Source: Siderastrea siderea (Eukaryota > Cnidaria > Anthozoa > Scleractinia > Rhizangiidae). From it: a DNA stretch of 64,000 nt. Shown one piece after another: positions 1-11,619 of the stretch. The stretch is taken from contig OZ034970.1 of NCBI GenBank assembly GCA_964030785.1, forward strand, positions 22,998,435-23,062,434. The letters are read 5' to 3'. Under the pieces are notes generated by a model. The model had not been told where the DNA came from. It made no database searches and was given only the letters and a program-made list of their open reading frames with translations. The translations under genes and the position numbers were made by a program. How positions within the stretch are numbered: position 1 is the stretch's first letter; each line of letters opens with the position of its first letter.

Positions 1-339
1 TACCAAATTCCTTAAAGTAGCTTTCACTGTTCTCTGTTTGATAATTATAATTGTTGGGAAAATGGTGGTTTTCCGCCCACACGCACTTAAGATGTAATAA
101 CAACAACACAATACAGGATTACTGATTGTGAGAACGTGTTTTAACTTTGGTCGAAAGCTTGCCCTAAACTTTTAGGTGCTCAGGCAGCTACAGTCTAATA
201 CCATTTCGGTTAGTTTCTTCACGAGTTCCGACTTTGTGTCCGTTGTTTTAAATCTAATTTCAAAGTAGGTACAAATTTCTCTAAGCATCTTAACTTTGAA
301 AGAGGAAAGTTTATTTTCTGCAATCATCTCACAAAGGTT

Positions 340-2692
340 TTACACATCGTACATCACCGGGTGGATGACACCAATTTCAGACACGACAGCATCATGAATT
401 TCGTCGAATACGTTTTCATCTTGTCTGCTTGCATGCTCCTCTTCACTTTCTTCATCAAGATCATCAGTGACCTCGTCTCGGGTGAATTGTTTTCGCCCTG
501 TCAGCGTTTGCCTGGCAGAAAGTCTCGAGAAAAAACCCTGAACTTGAAGCTTGGTAAGCCACTCAGTTCGGGTGAACATTCTTTCTCCCTTTGCGTTTCT
601 AGCTCTCCGCATGTCATCTGCCACTTGCGCGGGATCCTCTTTAAGTTTCTTCCAGTTTGCTGTCCAATTTCAAACTTTTTCTGCAGATAGTCACGCACTT
701 TTTTAGAAAACCGCTTTTGAGTGGATCGTGACTTGTGAAGTGCCCATCCCATTTCAAGCAAGTCGGTTTCACTTGTTGCCAATTCTCCCTCACCGACAGT
801 GTAAGATGTTTTAGTGTCACTCAAAGAAATTGTCTATCCGCAATTGGTCATAAAGGCCAACTTTTGCCGGTTCTGCAGGGCGGCGGTGCCCAAAGACATT
901 GAAGTGAATGTCCAGTTCTTCAGGACTGTCAAATTCCTCTGTACGTTTGGGATCTGGGCATTCAAAGGAGCTGCTATCGACGTCATCGGTTTTATTTTTC
1001 TTTGCGGTTCTATCCATTTCTCTTGCTAAGGTTGGGAAAAACGGCTGTTTTACGGTAAGGCCTGTAGCTTCTCGAGGACTTTGTATAATGCTCTCCCATA
1101 AAAACACTTCGCCACTGCCAACGTTGGATGACTTCCACGCTCAAACGCCATCAGGGTTCAATTCAAAATTGTGAAGAGAACTGTAATTTGGGGTCTTATT
1201 TATTTTCAAAGTTCTGCTGTCTTCGTTAACACAACAAACTGCGGCTGTCGTTCCACGAACTGGTCTTTTCATCAAAGCAACATGCATGTCTTCAGCTGTA
1301 ATGACATCATTTCGTTCATTGCAATAACGCCTAATGGCTGCTTTCATTGGACACAGTATTCTGTCGCAAACGTCTTTTCCCTATTGCGGCTCAGAATGAT
1401 CATACCTCAAGACTTCAATACCTTGACGTTTTCCAAGGTCTCTCAAAGAAGATATCAGGCAACTGTTATGGTAGCATCCCGCCTCGTCTGACCTAAAGTA
1501 AGCCTTTGTGATGCCAGGGTTGCTGCTTTTAATAACTGAAAGCAAGTTCTCAAGGATGGAGAGAACCACAAACCAATCCTGGCTGCAGCTGTTGAACAAA
1601 TGGGCATACGATGTGATTTTCAGCGTATCTGCTTGCTCATTAATGACACTGGATATATGCCAGTTTATGCCCCACTTCCCGAACCATTCGGACTGTTTTT
1701 CGCGAAACTTCATGTGAATAAACTTCATTGCCCAGTCTACTATTACGAACACCTCGTTTTCTTGTAGAGAAAGCAGAACATTTTGCTTGCTCTGATCCTG
1801 GTTTTGTGCCCGCATGACATGAGCCTTCCATTCCCTGATCTTTGCTGCTGCAGCGTCTGCTTCATATCGAAGATCATCTTTCTCTTTGTTGTTTATTTTG
1901 AAGGAACACTTGATAATCGCCGACTGGACGTCCTGAATCACTCCCTTTAGTGCTTGACAATCGTTGCATACATGATCATGACTGTGGTTGCAGTCTGTTC
2001 GATAACTTGCGTCATCTTTATCACTCAAGACAAATGGTAAGTTGTATCTAAGTATAACTTACTATCTCGAAACTTCCTCTAACTCTTCTAAAATTTTGTA
2101 AAGCGCTTCGAAGCCATCTGCGCCATCAGCAGCCGTGTTGTCGAGACCTTTAAGAGATTTTCTCTGAGAAGCCTCTTGCACTTCTAAAATTCTCCACACA
2201 GTGGCTCGGCTCAGAGGATCAAAGTTATCTTCTCTTCAGTAATCGAGGTACTAACTGATGATGGTACATTTTGCAACTGTACGCACTACATTTGGCATAA
2301 CCAGCTCTTGGCCACTGTCAAGTTTTAGTTTGCGACTTCCAAATGCCACGTTTTGATAAAAATAAGGCCGAGATGTGAATTCCAAAAAGTGGTCTAACTG
2401 GCTCAGTGGCTGTTGTCTAGTCGGATCCGATGACGTGGTATTTTACCAACTGGGATGCCGGGACCATGAGAAGCAGTATGAGCTCGTGCTTTCTTTATTT
2501 GCCTGTCACTGAGTGTTTCAAAGGGATGGTGAATGGCTTTCAGCTCGCCTACTGTGAACTTATTGGCATAGATGCTAAGAATTTGTGTTTTGAGCTTTTT
2601 CCAAGGTGCTTTCCTATAGGCAGAAACAAATGCCTCTATGCCAGGATCACTAGCTGTTCCTTCGAATTCACTTCGCTGCTGCTGAATAGCTT
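340..2692 (-). pseudogene. Broken mobile-element gene, RNase-H-like DDE-type family with C2H2-like finger
   Basis: Read 2692 to 340 on the minus strand, this is a continuous but damaged coding region. It opens with a stretch reading ...SDPGIEAFVSAYRKAPWKK, then a block with DPLSRATVWRILEVQEASQR. A 215-residue open part follows (2028-1381) with VDWAMKF and FRSDEAGCYHN, which look like the first two acids of an RNase-H-like fold. The next motif, HSEPQ-stop-GKDVCDR, is split by an in-frame TAG at 1381-1383. A second in-frame stop (TGA) lies near 1138. A C2H2-like finger whose second Cys reads Arg follows, then frame changes near 820 and 600, and a tail with FFSRLSARQ. I recognise the pattern as a repeated, transposon-like protein family common in cnidarian genomes, but I cannot name the superfamily. 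Two stops plus frameshifts make it a pseudogene. Confidence 0.6.
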
Positions 2693-3229
2693 AACCCTTT
2701 ACCGTCAGCGTTTTTCCCTTAGAAAAACGCATTTTTACCGCTAAAGCGGTTTTTGAAGTGCTATGGTGCCAAATGCCACTAAACTTTGCTACAAAAGCGT
2801 TTTCTTACATTTTAGCTCAATTTTGAGCCAGCTTCTGTTGAAAATTGTACATTATTTTGCTTTCAGGCATGCGCATAAGCCAAAATTTTTTTTTTTTTTT
2901 TGCTGCTTCATTTCTAATTTTTTCTCGCTTCTTTTGCTTTCCTTTTTCTCTCCCTTTCTTTTCTCTTTATCTTCTACCCTTTATCACCTTTCTATCCACT
3001 GGAAAAGTTTTGGCCTCAGTCCTTCTAAAAACCTGGAAATGGAACATTGATCAACTAGGTGACTTGGCCTATTTTACCACCAACTTTGCAGCCAAAATTG
3101 GACACGTTTTTCTGGTATAGCTCTGCCAGGATTTGGTCGATATTCAAAATGGACACACGTATGGATGGATCTGTCCTTGCTGTGCTAGCTGCTTATCAAA
3201 ACAATCTGGTGACGTCAAAAATGATGACG

Positions 3230-4415
3230 TCACAAGTGGCTGAATGGTTCCCGACTTCGACGTCGGGAAAATACAACTCTTGACGGAAAAGAGTTAAACA
3301 GTTTTTCTCCATCATGAGACGCCATAACTTCACACACTAATTGACAGGCCTGTTTGGCTTTGCGTGACAATGTTTGTTTTATTAAGTCACTACTCTCCTC
3401 CCAACTTTCTAATTGATACTCCAGTGGTTCAATGTTCTTTCCTGCAACTTCTGCCAGGCTCGCCATTGATAAATTAAAAACACAAACTGGAAGGTTCTCA
3501 TTCTCTTGAGAATCATTTTCTGATTCGCTCTTCACGTCGTCATGACCAGCACCCAAACCAGGAGTCCACTCCACGTCTGAGTCAGCCGCGTAGACCACAG
3601 CACGTGGCGTTAAAGGCGAACATTCATAACTATGAAAAGCAGCTGAAGCAGCTAATTTGGCATCCCTTTGAAAATAAAAAAACACTAGTCTTAACTCTAA
3701 AACAATCGATCAGAGTTTTATAGTTCGTACTCTGTTGGATACTTGTGAAAACTGGGTATGGCAAGGGAAATAACACATATGTGCACAGGTAACCCAGCTT
3801 TTTTGCCTTGAGATTGTGGCTCCCAGAACACATTCTGATTGATTCGTATATGAAAAATAACGAAATATGGGTTAAAGATACATTTGGTGTGTGTTTAGAG
3901 AAGGGTGGTATATTGGCAGGAATAAGCACGTGGAAACTGGGAAGCTTAGACTGAGGACTACAAAATTGTTTAGAAAAAGAACACTACACACATGAATTTG
4001 CAGCTACGCAGTTATAAGCCGTTCACCCTCTCCATTGTACTTTCTTTGAATAATTATTGCTCGTGGTTGAATTTTGCTATTTGTTAAAGCTTCTTTCACA
4101 CCTGTTAGCAATCCCTTCCATTGTACCCGCGTCTTCCGCATTGTCTTCAATTTCCTTCGCAACCCAAGGTGACTGGTCGACTGTAGACTTGTGATACTTT
4201 CGACACACGCTGCAGATTGCTACATTAGGAAAGGAAAAGAGTCTTAAATTTTTAAGAGCTGCCATGAGAACTATTTTTCTTTCAATAGTGAATTCAAAAC
4301 TGTTTATTGGTATTCTAAAATAAATCGACGTGCACGTGATCATGTACAAACCTGAGCCGATCGGTACAGTTACTCCTTGTAGTTTAATTATTTCCTTTGC
4401 CATGTTGACGCTCAC
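3230..4415 (-). pseudogene. Possible upstream exons of the broken mobile-element gene
   Basis: Two minus-strand open pieces (4415-4077 and 3685-3230) lie upstream of, and in the same orientation as, the broken element gene. The first holds a CSVCRKYH cysteine pair and a candidate donor after GSG. The second is acidic and ends in ASHDGEKLFNSF. Their order and spacing suggest the 5' exons of the same element, but no junction could be confirmed. They may instead be chance open frames. Confidence 0.3.
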
Positions 4416-4429
4416 TACGTTTCGGCTCG

Positions 4430-4600
4430 GGTGTTACTAAAACGAGTAACGCAGTAACGAGAAAACGAGTAACGGGAAAAATTTTCCAAGGGTAAAAAAT
4501 AGGAAACGAGTAAGGGGAAAAAAATTGAAAGGCAAAAATATATTTAAAAAAAAAAACAGTAACGGTAGAAAACTGAAAAGGGTGAAAATTACACTGAATA
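4430..4600. repeat. Degenerate short repeats of ACGAGTAACG type
   Basis: The stretch repeats imperfect units of the form ACGAGTAACGGGAAAA several times and then decays into A-rich sequence. No gene is visible. It may be the end of an old element. Confidence 0.4.
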
Positions 4601-4724
4601 ATAATAAAAGTAATTACTTAGGCAATGTAGAACTGTAATAAAGCGTACGAAAAATGTAACCTGAAAGCCTTGCTGTTATTTGTCGTGGCGTGTTGGTGAA
4701 AAATGTTGTATTTAATGTCAGTTA

Positions 4725-5201
4725 TGCGCCGATCAACTCGAAAGTTCAACATTCCCTCCCCCCCCCCGCCGGGTTTTTTTGAACTTTTGAAGATTGGCTA
4801 ATTCCCTCCCCTCGGGGCAAAAAAGCCGTTCAAATGCCCCACCAATTAGAACTGAACTACCTCTCCTTAAAGACAAATTTCGTCTTCAATCTTAATCAAA
4901 CACTTTAACGCCTTTCAGAGAGAGATATGCTGAATGACACCTTCAAACTTCTTTTAAAGACCCTTTTGAAAGAGTTATTCACTAACAAAGGCGAAATTCT
5001 ATCTTCTAAATCCGTCACACCATGCAAAAACCGAAAAAAACTCACGGGCGTATTACGCCAGAACAAGAGATAAATCCGGGTCAAATTCCCCACCCCTCCA
5101 AGGCAACGTTCAAATTCCCCCCTCCCCGGGCATGGTGCACAGTCCAATGCCCGGGGTTTGCCCGGGGCGGGGGATGTTGAAGTTTCGAATTGATCGGCGC
5201 A
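4725..5201. mobile_element. MITE, PIF/Harbinger-like, TTA target duplication
   Basis: A 477 bp element starts TGCGCCGATCAACTCGAAAG and ends with its imperfect inverted copy. TTA is present on both outer flanks (4722-4724 and 5202-5204). Long C or G runs sit just inside each end. The terminal motif TGC[GA]CC[GT]ATCAA is shared with the element at 9865-10416, so the two belong to one family. A 3 bp TTA/TAA duplication is typical of PIF/Harbinger, which is the basis of the class call. There is no transposase inside. Confidence 0.65.
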
Positions 5202-5204
5202 TTA

Positions 5205-6190
5205 CGGGCAGGCTGCATAAAAAAGCTGTGAAGAAGTTTTTGTCCGAATTTAATAAATTAATCAATATATATTTCAATTTCCCGTTCTCACTGCAGTGTG
5301 CTGCGATGGTGCATTCGCTAGATTTTTAATAGTATTAAATAATAGGCACTGTCTAGATACCCGGCCGCGGACACGGATGTTTCAAGACTGATACCCGGCA
5401 ATCCGAATTTTTCGAAAGGTTTTGACCGAGAGGCTTATTTTAACGTTCTGTAAGTATTCGATATTTGTTTAGAATTGCCAACCAGCTCAGAAAAGTATTT
5501 TAGTTCGGTAGTGGACGAGTTTTCTGAGCTCGTGCATACTAGAAAATTGCGATGTTTGCAATTATTAGTGGCTAGACCCACCAGACAGAAACACAGAATT
5601 TCTCATTCAGACGTCCTGGGAGTACTGGAAGTTTGTTTACAATTACAAAGCGACTTAAAAGACCAGTTTGGTTTGTCGTTGGGGAACTTTCAGAGCTTTA
5701 GCATGCTATAAAATAGCTGTAGCTTTCTGTCTGACCCGAGCCGTCACGCCACCATACTGTGACATGTCAGGGATGCTGTAGAGTTGTTACCCGGTCAGAA
5801 ATGTGGCCCAAAACACCACCATAGTTTCGAAACAAATACCTCCACTATACAAAGTTAGGAAGCCCTAATAATAGGGTAGACTCAATAATTACTGTATAAT
5901 TCTCCGAAACCAGAGTGCCGGGTATTTAGCTGACCTTAATAACCGTGTCTACATGCCCGGCAGCCGGGCGCAGTTTCGCCGGAAAAAGCTAAATGCCCGG
6001 TAGTTCACGAGTTTGGCGGCTCAGAAGTTTCAAACACATTTTTCAAATTATTGAACTAATATTTCAGTCATATTGATACAAAAACGAATAATCATGATCA
6101 GTGTTTCTGTCGGGGTGAATCTATTTAAACAGAAAAGCGATTGCAGACATTGCAGGGTCAATGAAGCGAAACTCAAACTTGGTGGCCCTG
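5205..6190. other. Gene-free stretch with CCCGG-rich motifs
   Basis: No convincing gene is seen. Several ACCCGGCA/TGCCCGG motifs near 5360-5395 and 5940-6000 hint at ends of another degenerate element, but no clean inverted repeat was matched. A 78-codon open frame at 5475-5711 has no recognisable domain. Confidence 0.3.
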
Positions 6191-7465
6191 GCTAAAAGTG
6201 TCGTTGACAAAACCAGGATCGGAACGATCTGGATCGGTTCGGATCGGACTGACAAAACTTGGATCGGATCGGATCGGACTCACAAAACCTGGATCGGATC
6301 GGATTGGATTGAAAAAACCTGGATCTGATCAGTGAAAGTATTCCCACTAAAAATGGTCAAGTGGCAACTCTGGATCACGATGACAGACAGAGATGAAGAA
6401 AGTGGTTGTCATTGCACTGTTTTGCTTTTTCCTTCTCCATTCTGTGGTTAAGACTTATTGTTTATTGTTATGCATTTAAACTACTTCATTAAACGATTAC
6501 TTTTTTCTAGAGGGAGAGATCCAAGTGGAAAGACAAAGACATGAAAGAGAAAGGGAGTTTAATATAGCTAAGCTTATGATATCAAGATAATTCGCGCCTT
6601 TTCCGTCCTTTACTTGAAATTTTAGCTATTAATGAATCGACCTGTAAACTATTTGTCGGTGAGGTTTTCTATCTCAAACATGAAAATACACGATGATGTT
6701 AGATTTATACACAATAACATCTGCAGAAATTGGTCATATGACTGAACGACTTACCTCCTTTCAGAAATCAGTGACGAAAGTACGATTAGTAAGGACAAAA
6801 ATATTTCAGTTTGAGACCCTGTTTCGTCAGTCTCGTCATGTAACAACTACTGAAATTTTGCATATAAACGTTGTGTTTCCTTTGGTTAACGCTAAATCAC
6901 ATCGTTGAAATGAACCAGAAAAAGGCTGACTTATTCTTTTAAAAAATGTTGATGGATATTTGACTGTGTTCATGCAAAAGCTTGCAAAGCTAATATAATT
7001 TCATTAGACACTTGTGAATATCGGGAACGAAACTATAATGCTCCTTTTGCTCAAACTAAACACCATTTTCGTCATGCTGGCTTACGAACACTTAAGACCA
7101 CCGTGTGAATCAGGCTATCATAATTGTCGGTGCAGATTACATATATATATATTCCACCATAATTTCTAGAATCGGGACAAAAAACGGAAGCAGGTATCCT
7201 TGTTTCGACCTTGTTAGACGGCTATTCTAAGAGCCTTTAGTTCCATTTTATTACCTTTTGTGAGGTAGCCGTGGCTACATTCTAAAAACCTTGCAATCAT
7301 ATATACATGGTTCAAGTTCAAAGTGAAGAATGATAAAGACGCGAGTTATCTTGATATGATTGTTACTTTATGCTCCACTCAGTACTGACTTAATTATACA
7401 TGCGGCACACGCTATCAGTACCTTTCCATTTCATAATTCCGCTTAGATCTCTCCCTCAAGAAAAT

Positions 7466-9390
7466 CAGGCCCGTAACCAGAGGGGGTGCAAGGGGTGCGT
7501 TCGCACCACCCCCACAGGCCCCAAAGGTCCACATTTTGATACTCAATGTCTAAGCTAAGGAGTACAGTCGGTTAAACTGAAGGATACTAGTAAATCTTTA
7601 AAACATAACAGTAATAGTTAAACCCAAACAGTGGAAATAGCAGTAATGCATTCACTAGCAAACTAAAACCAGCTGCACTCTAGTAGCCCTAGCCACTCAG
7701 AACATTTCAATAAGCGCAAAGATGTCCGAGCTTATCTAAATGGATGATGAAATTAACGTGCTGCACGCTTTACACGGGTGTTTAGACGAGCAAGCCATTG
7801 ACAAGGGATCGATCTCACGATTTTTGTCAGACACGTCTACGTACGCGTAGGGTGGTATTCTCTATTTGTACGAGCGCATAAACGCCCGAAGATGCAAAAT
7901 CATTTTTTGATGTGTAATACCTTATGGGTAGAAGAGAACAGGAAAATAGAAAGAGGATGGCTTCAGCTAAATATTGCCGGTCTCTCTCTTGCTAGTGCCC
8001 CGTCAAGAGCCATCAGACACTGATAATGACATTGCAGTCTGCGACGACAGCCGTCTGAGACCAAGACTTCAGATCCTCAGTTAACTACAGTTTTACAGCG
8101 AGATATGGAAGGTAAATCACGCTCATTTTCGCGATGCATACCAGTCTTGATCCCAGTATTATGCTCTGAGATTAACTCGCTATTCCTCAATATTACAGAG
8201 AAACAATTCGTAGGGGGACCAGGGGGAGGGTTAATCCAAAGCAGCACCTTCTGGAAATCCACAAACCAAAACCATCAAAACAGACGTTTTCGAGTGACAA
8301 AGAGGATAATACATTTTATGTTTCTACTGGTCTCTTATCGTCATTTCCTGATGTCAAAATTCTATGAAGCCGATGTGTGCTTTCTTAGCAATTGTGCACT
8401 GCTAATAAAACTATAGAGACTGCAATCTAACGCGGCATCACTTAGAACCAGTGAAGCAACAAGAAATGAATGACATCGGGAATCCGGGAAGATTTCGACG
8501 ACCTCTGAGGAATTTGGTTCTTCCGCAAATAAGCTGCCAGTTGGTCAGAAATCTCTCTTGATTAAAAGTAATTTTGTGCCATCGATTAACTACAAGTTTC
8601 CAACGCGATTTCTTCATCAGTGCCGAAGAGGGTTTCAGTCACGATACCTCAGAGAGTACCCATGGATGGCCCCTCAGTAGATAGAGTACTTCTGCAGTAA
8701 ACATTGTGCTTTGATGATACCTATGCATTGCAGGAAAGATAAGGGCGCTTTTGTTAACCTTTCATAAACAGGCGTAAGCTTCAAGAAAAAGCAAAAAAAC
8801 ATGAGCAAATGAAGTACCATCACGACGCAATGATCGCCACCGAATCCTTCCTTAATTCTGTTGAAAACCCAGAGCAAAACGTGAACAACCGATTACATGA
8901 CGAGAAGAGGAAGAATATTATCAGAAATAGGCACATCGTTAAATATGTTTCAGAAGCCATCCTTTTCTGTGGTCGACAGTGCATTGCCCTGCGTGAAGAT
9001 AACAAAGTCTTGAACGGTAAGAGTCGTGGGAACACAGGCGACTTCTTAGCGGCTCTGCAGATGATAGCTAACCACGACGACATTTGCAAGGGCCAAGAAA
9101 GGCTGTCGTCCCTAGCACTAATGCACATCCATTATCAAGTTAAAATTGATTTGGATGAGGTGGTTAACCTGTTTTCCACCAAACACCAACGGAGGCTGGA
9201 GCTCGGGACAATCGTGAAGGATTAGTCGCGCAATATTTTGATGTATCATTTTACGTCGTAAATTAGTCGTTTGTAACTTAATTCAAACAATCTTATTCAA
9301 AAAATGTAATATTCAGTTCCTACCGTGTACTTTGCCGTTACAATTTCTCATGTATTCAGTGCTACTTCCGAAATAAGCGGATCAGACAAT

Positions 9391-9423
<33 letters not shown>

Positions 9424-9483
9424 CTTCGTTAGCACCCCTCCCCCCCCCCCCCCCCCACACATAAAATCCTGGTTACGGGCCTG
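7466..9483 (+). mobile_element. Internally deleted hAT transposon
   Basis: The ends are CAGGCCCGTAACCAG and its inverse. The 8 bp flanks, AAGAAAAT (7458-7465) and GAAAAAAT (9484-9491), agree at 6 of 8 positions, consistent with an aged 8 bp hAT target duplication. The only coding part is the 138-codon frame at 8809-9225. A 20-base C run near 9437-9456 lies inside the right end. Confidence 0.7.
8809..9225 (+). pseudogene. hAT transposase remnant: N-terminal region fused to the C-terminus by internal deletion
   Basis: The 138-residue frame has ILFCGRQCIALREDN and NTGDFLAAL. These resemble the DUF4371-type segment of hAT transposases and of their ZMYM/P52-repressor-like relatives. After about residue 95 it jumps to ALMHIHYQVKIDLDEVVNLF, which resembles the very C-terminal dimerisation tail. 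Full hAT transposases are roughly 600-800 residues, so the catalytic middle is missing. The frame is open to TAG at 9223-9225 but cannot encode an active transposase. It sits inside matching hAT terminal repeats, which supports the call. The start codon is uncertain. Confidence 0.6.
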
Positions 9484-9864
9484 GAAAAAATGTTCTTTTC
9501 ATGAACTAGTTTACAGAGTGTAAATCCATAACAATAAACAAAAGTCTTCACGACAGCATGGAGAAGAAAAAGCAGAAACAGTGCAATGGCAATCACTTTC
9601 TTGATCTCTTTTCTTTATCTTGATCCAAAGATACCACTTGATCATTTTTAATGGGAATTTGAAACGCCCCTACTTTTACTGCGTTGATATGGTTTTTTTT
9701 TTTTAAATAGAATTCGACCCGATGCGGGTTTTGTGCCGATCCGATCCGATCCAGATTTTGTCAGTCCGGCCCGATCCGGTCCGATCCGATCCGATTCGGT
9801 CCGATTCTCGTTTTGTCAACGGCCGGGAATTTCTGGTAACCACAAACAAAACACCGCAAGATAA

Positions 9865-10416
9865 TGCACCTATCAATTTAAAGCCAGCGGGGGGGGGAGG
9901 CAGGGCATGGGGTGGGGATTTGATTGTTATTGTTGGCCCTGGGGTGGGTCTTTTGACTGATCTTGCCTTCCCGGGGGAGGGGATATTTGAATCTGTCTTC
10001 ACCCAATGTGGGGATATTGAACATCGACTTGAATGAAGAGACTGAGACTGAAATTACTTTTCCTGCGTCACTTATGCGCTATACGTCCTTGAAACCATAA
10101 TGGATGTCCACGAGATCGAGAATCAGAGAAACGTGGGTGAATTTGACTGTTTTATCTCCATATTTTCTATTAATTTAGAGTGTTTTTGTTGATTTGCATG
10201 TTTTTAACGGGGATAAAGAGAAACAAAGTAGATTTTTTGGCCAGTGCAAACGATCAGTGTACGGGCAATGTGCCGCCCGGGGTGGGGAAATTTTTGTGCA
10301 TTTGACTGGAATAGTTTGCCCGTGGGCAGGGAATTTGACGGCAAATTTTTGAAAAATGTCAAATCCCCACCCTATGCCCTGCCTTCCCCCCCGCCGGCTT
10401 TAAATTGATAGGTGCA
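9865..10416. mobile_element. MITE, PIF/Harbinger-like, TAA target duplication
   Basis: A 552 bp element has terminal repeats beginning TGCACCTATCAATTTAAAGC and extending about 55 bp, through a G-run and a GGCAGGGCATGGGGTGGGG-like block. TAA flanks both ends (9862-9864 and 10417-10419). It is related to the element at 4725-5201. There is no coding capacity. Confidence 0.7.
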
Positions 10417-10559
10417 TAAAATGAATACAGTTACAAGAAAGGCTGATGAATATTTTGAATTTCCAGTTTTCTATTTTAATAAGTATAAGTTAGTTATCTT
10501 ATTTCGTTTTAATTCCACAGCGCTAAATCGGGATATATATAAGCCCAAAATTAATTGTA

Positions 10560-11070
10560 CAACAGCTGTTTTGCTTACCTACAAAATTTGATCGCACGCC
10601 GCCATCTTGAATATGTCAAAACATTGCTTGGCGATTGGCTGCTACCTTCGCTACCCTCAAAATGAAAAAGCCAATCAGAGGAGACCTTGTTGGAGCTGCG
10701 ACACTTCTGGAGCCCAACTCAGTTTCCCGCCATGTTTTATTTTGGAAGATGACGGATGCCAAGGCATTGTGGGAATGAAGGTGGCGTGGAAGCTGGGCAC
10801 GAGGCTTCATGTTTGCGGTGGTACAATCGCTGTCATGGCGGTGAATTTTATGTTTGGGACGTGGCAAGTTCCATATGAATATTCAATCTGAAATGCAATA
10901 TTCCTTTGTTTAAAGTTACTGTTAGGAATTTTAAGACATTACAGGCGACGAATTTTGCATTTAGTTTGTGGTCGTCTGAGACAGTTGAGCGCAGTTCGTC
11001 CTGCGAAAGTTTGTTTTATATATTCTGGCCTTCGTGTCTTGTGGCTGCAAAAACCAAGCAAAACTTCAGC
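10560..11070 (+). promoter_or_regulatory. Likely SLC35B2 promoter region
   Basis: Upstream of the SLC35B2 start lie a YY1-type site GCCGCCATCTTG (10598-10609), CCAAT boxes (inverse at 10634-10638, direct at 10671-10675) and an E2F-like TTTCCCGCC (10723-10731). These are typical of TATA-less housekeeping promoters in animals. The transcription start was not determined. Confidence 0.45.
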
Positions 11071-11323
11071 ATGTTTAATTACGTGCCTGTCTCCAGCGTT
11101 GCTGTATTCCTGCTTGCTTTGGCAATTTATCGCGTTCAAGTAAAAGGCGAAGATGCGCTGGAAAGTAACGAGAGGGGAAAAGAGACGAATACTGCTCCAG
11201 GAGCTGCAAAAGACAGCTGGGTTGAAAGTCTGGCGTGGAATCTGCTTGGCTATGCAACAATCATCGTCCCGGCGGCTGTGATCATCCGCATGTTAAAGAA
11301 TTCAAACTTTAATGAACGAAGTG
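11071..11323 (+). CDS. SLC35B2: SLC35B2 exon 1
   Basis: It encodes residues 1-84, with a hydrophobic N-terminus (SSVAVFLLALAIY) and a second hydrophobic segment (LLGYATIIVPAAVIIRML). It ends NFNERS-G at the donor G|GTAAGA. This exon is outside the duplicated block and so occurs once in the window. Confidence 0.8.
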
Positions 11324-11585
11324 GTAAGATGTTTTTTTACTGCATGCACACGTGTTCACTCATTTTAATTCTCATCACTGTTATGAGCTAAGCATTGTTC
11401 ATCTCTCTCGATCCTGCATAAAAGTCCCATTAATTTACCTGTAATTTTGGGCCCTGCTGGTTCCAAAAACATAGCAAATTTAATTCTTGATTCCAAAGGA
11501 AAATGGAGATCATGATCTGGGTTTGTCATGTGGCTTGTGATTAGTATATGTAATCGCATGAGGCCAAGAAGAATTAAGGATAAAT

Positions 11586-11619
<34 letters not shown>

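Larger units (their letters stand above)
6192..9820. mobile_element. Long inverted-repeat element with GGATC-repeat arms, interrupted by a hAT element
   Basis: The left arm (about 6192-6515) and the reverse complement of the right arm (about 9490-9820) match along about 300 bp. Both contain GTTGACAAAAC, clusters of GGATCGGATCGGA, a GATCAAGTGG block and a CATTGCACTGTTT block, in the same order. A small open tail near 6510-6590 after a TTTTTCTAG acceptor-like site reads EREIQVERQRHERERE, which could be the end of an element protein. The hAT copy at 7466-9483 was inserted next to the inner edge of the right arm. The class of the outer element is unknown. Confidence 0.55.

Noticed and set aside
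1381..1383. In-frame TAG inside an otherwise conserved motif, considered as programmed readthrough
   Set aside because: A second in-frame TGA and later frameshifts in the same copy make simple decay far more likely.
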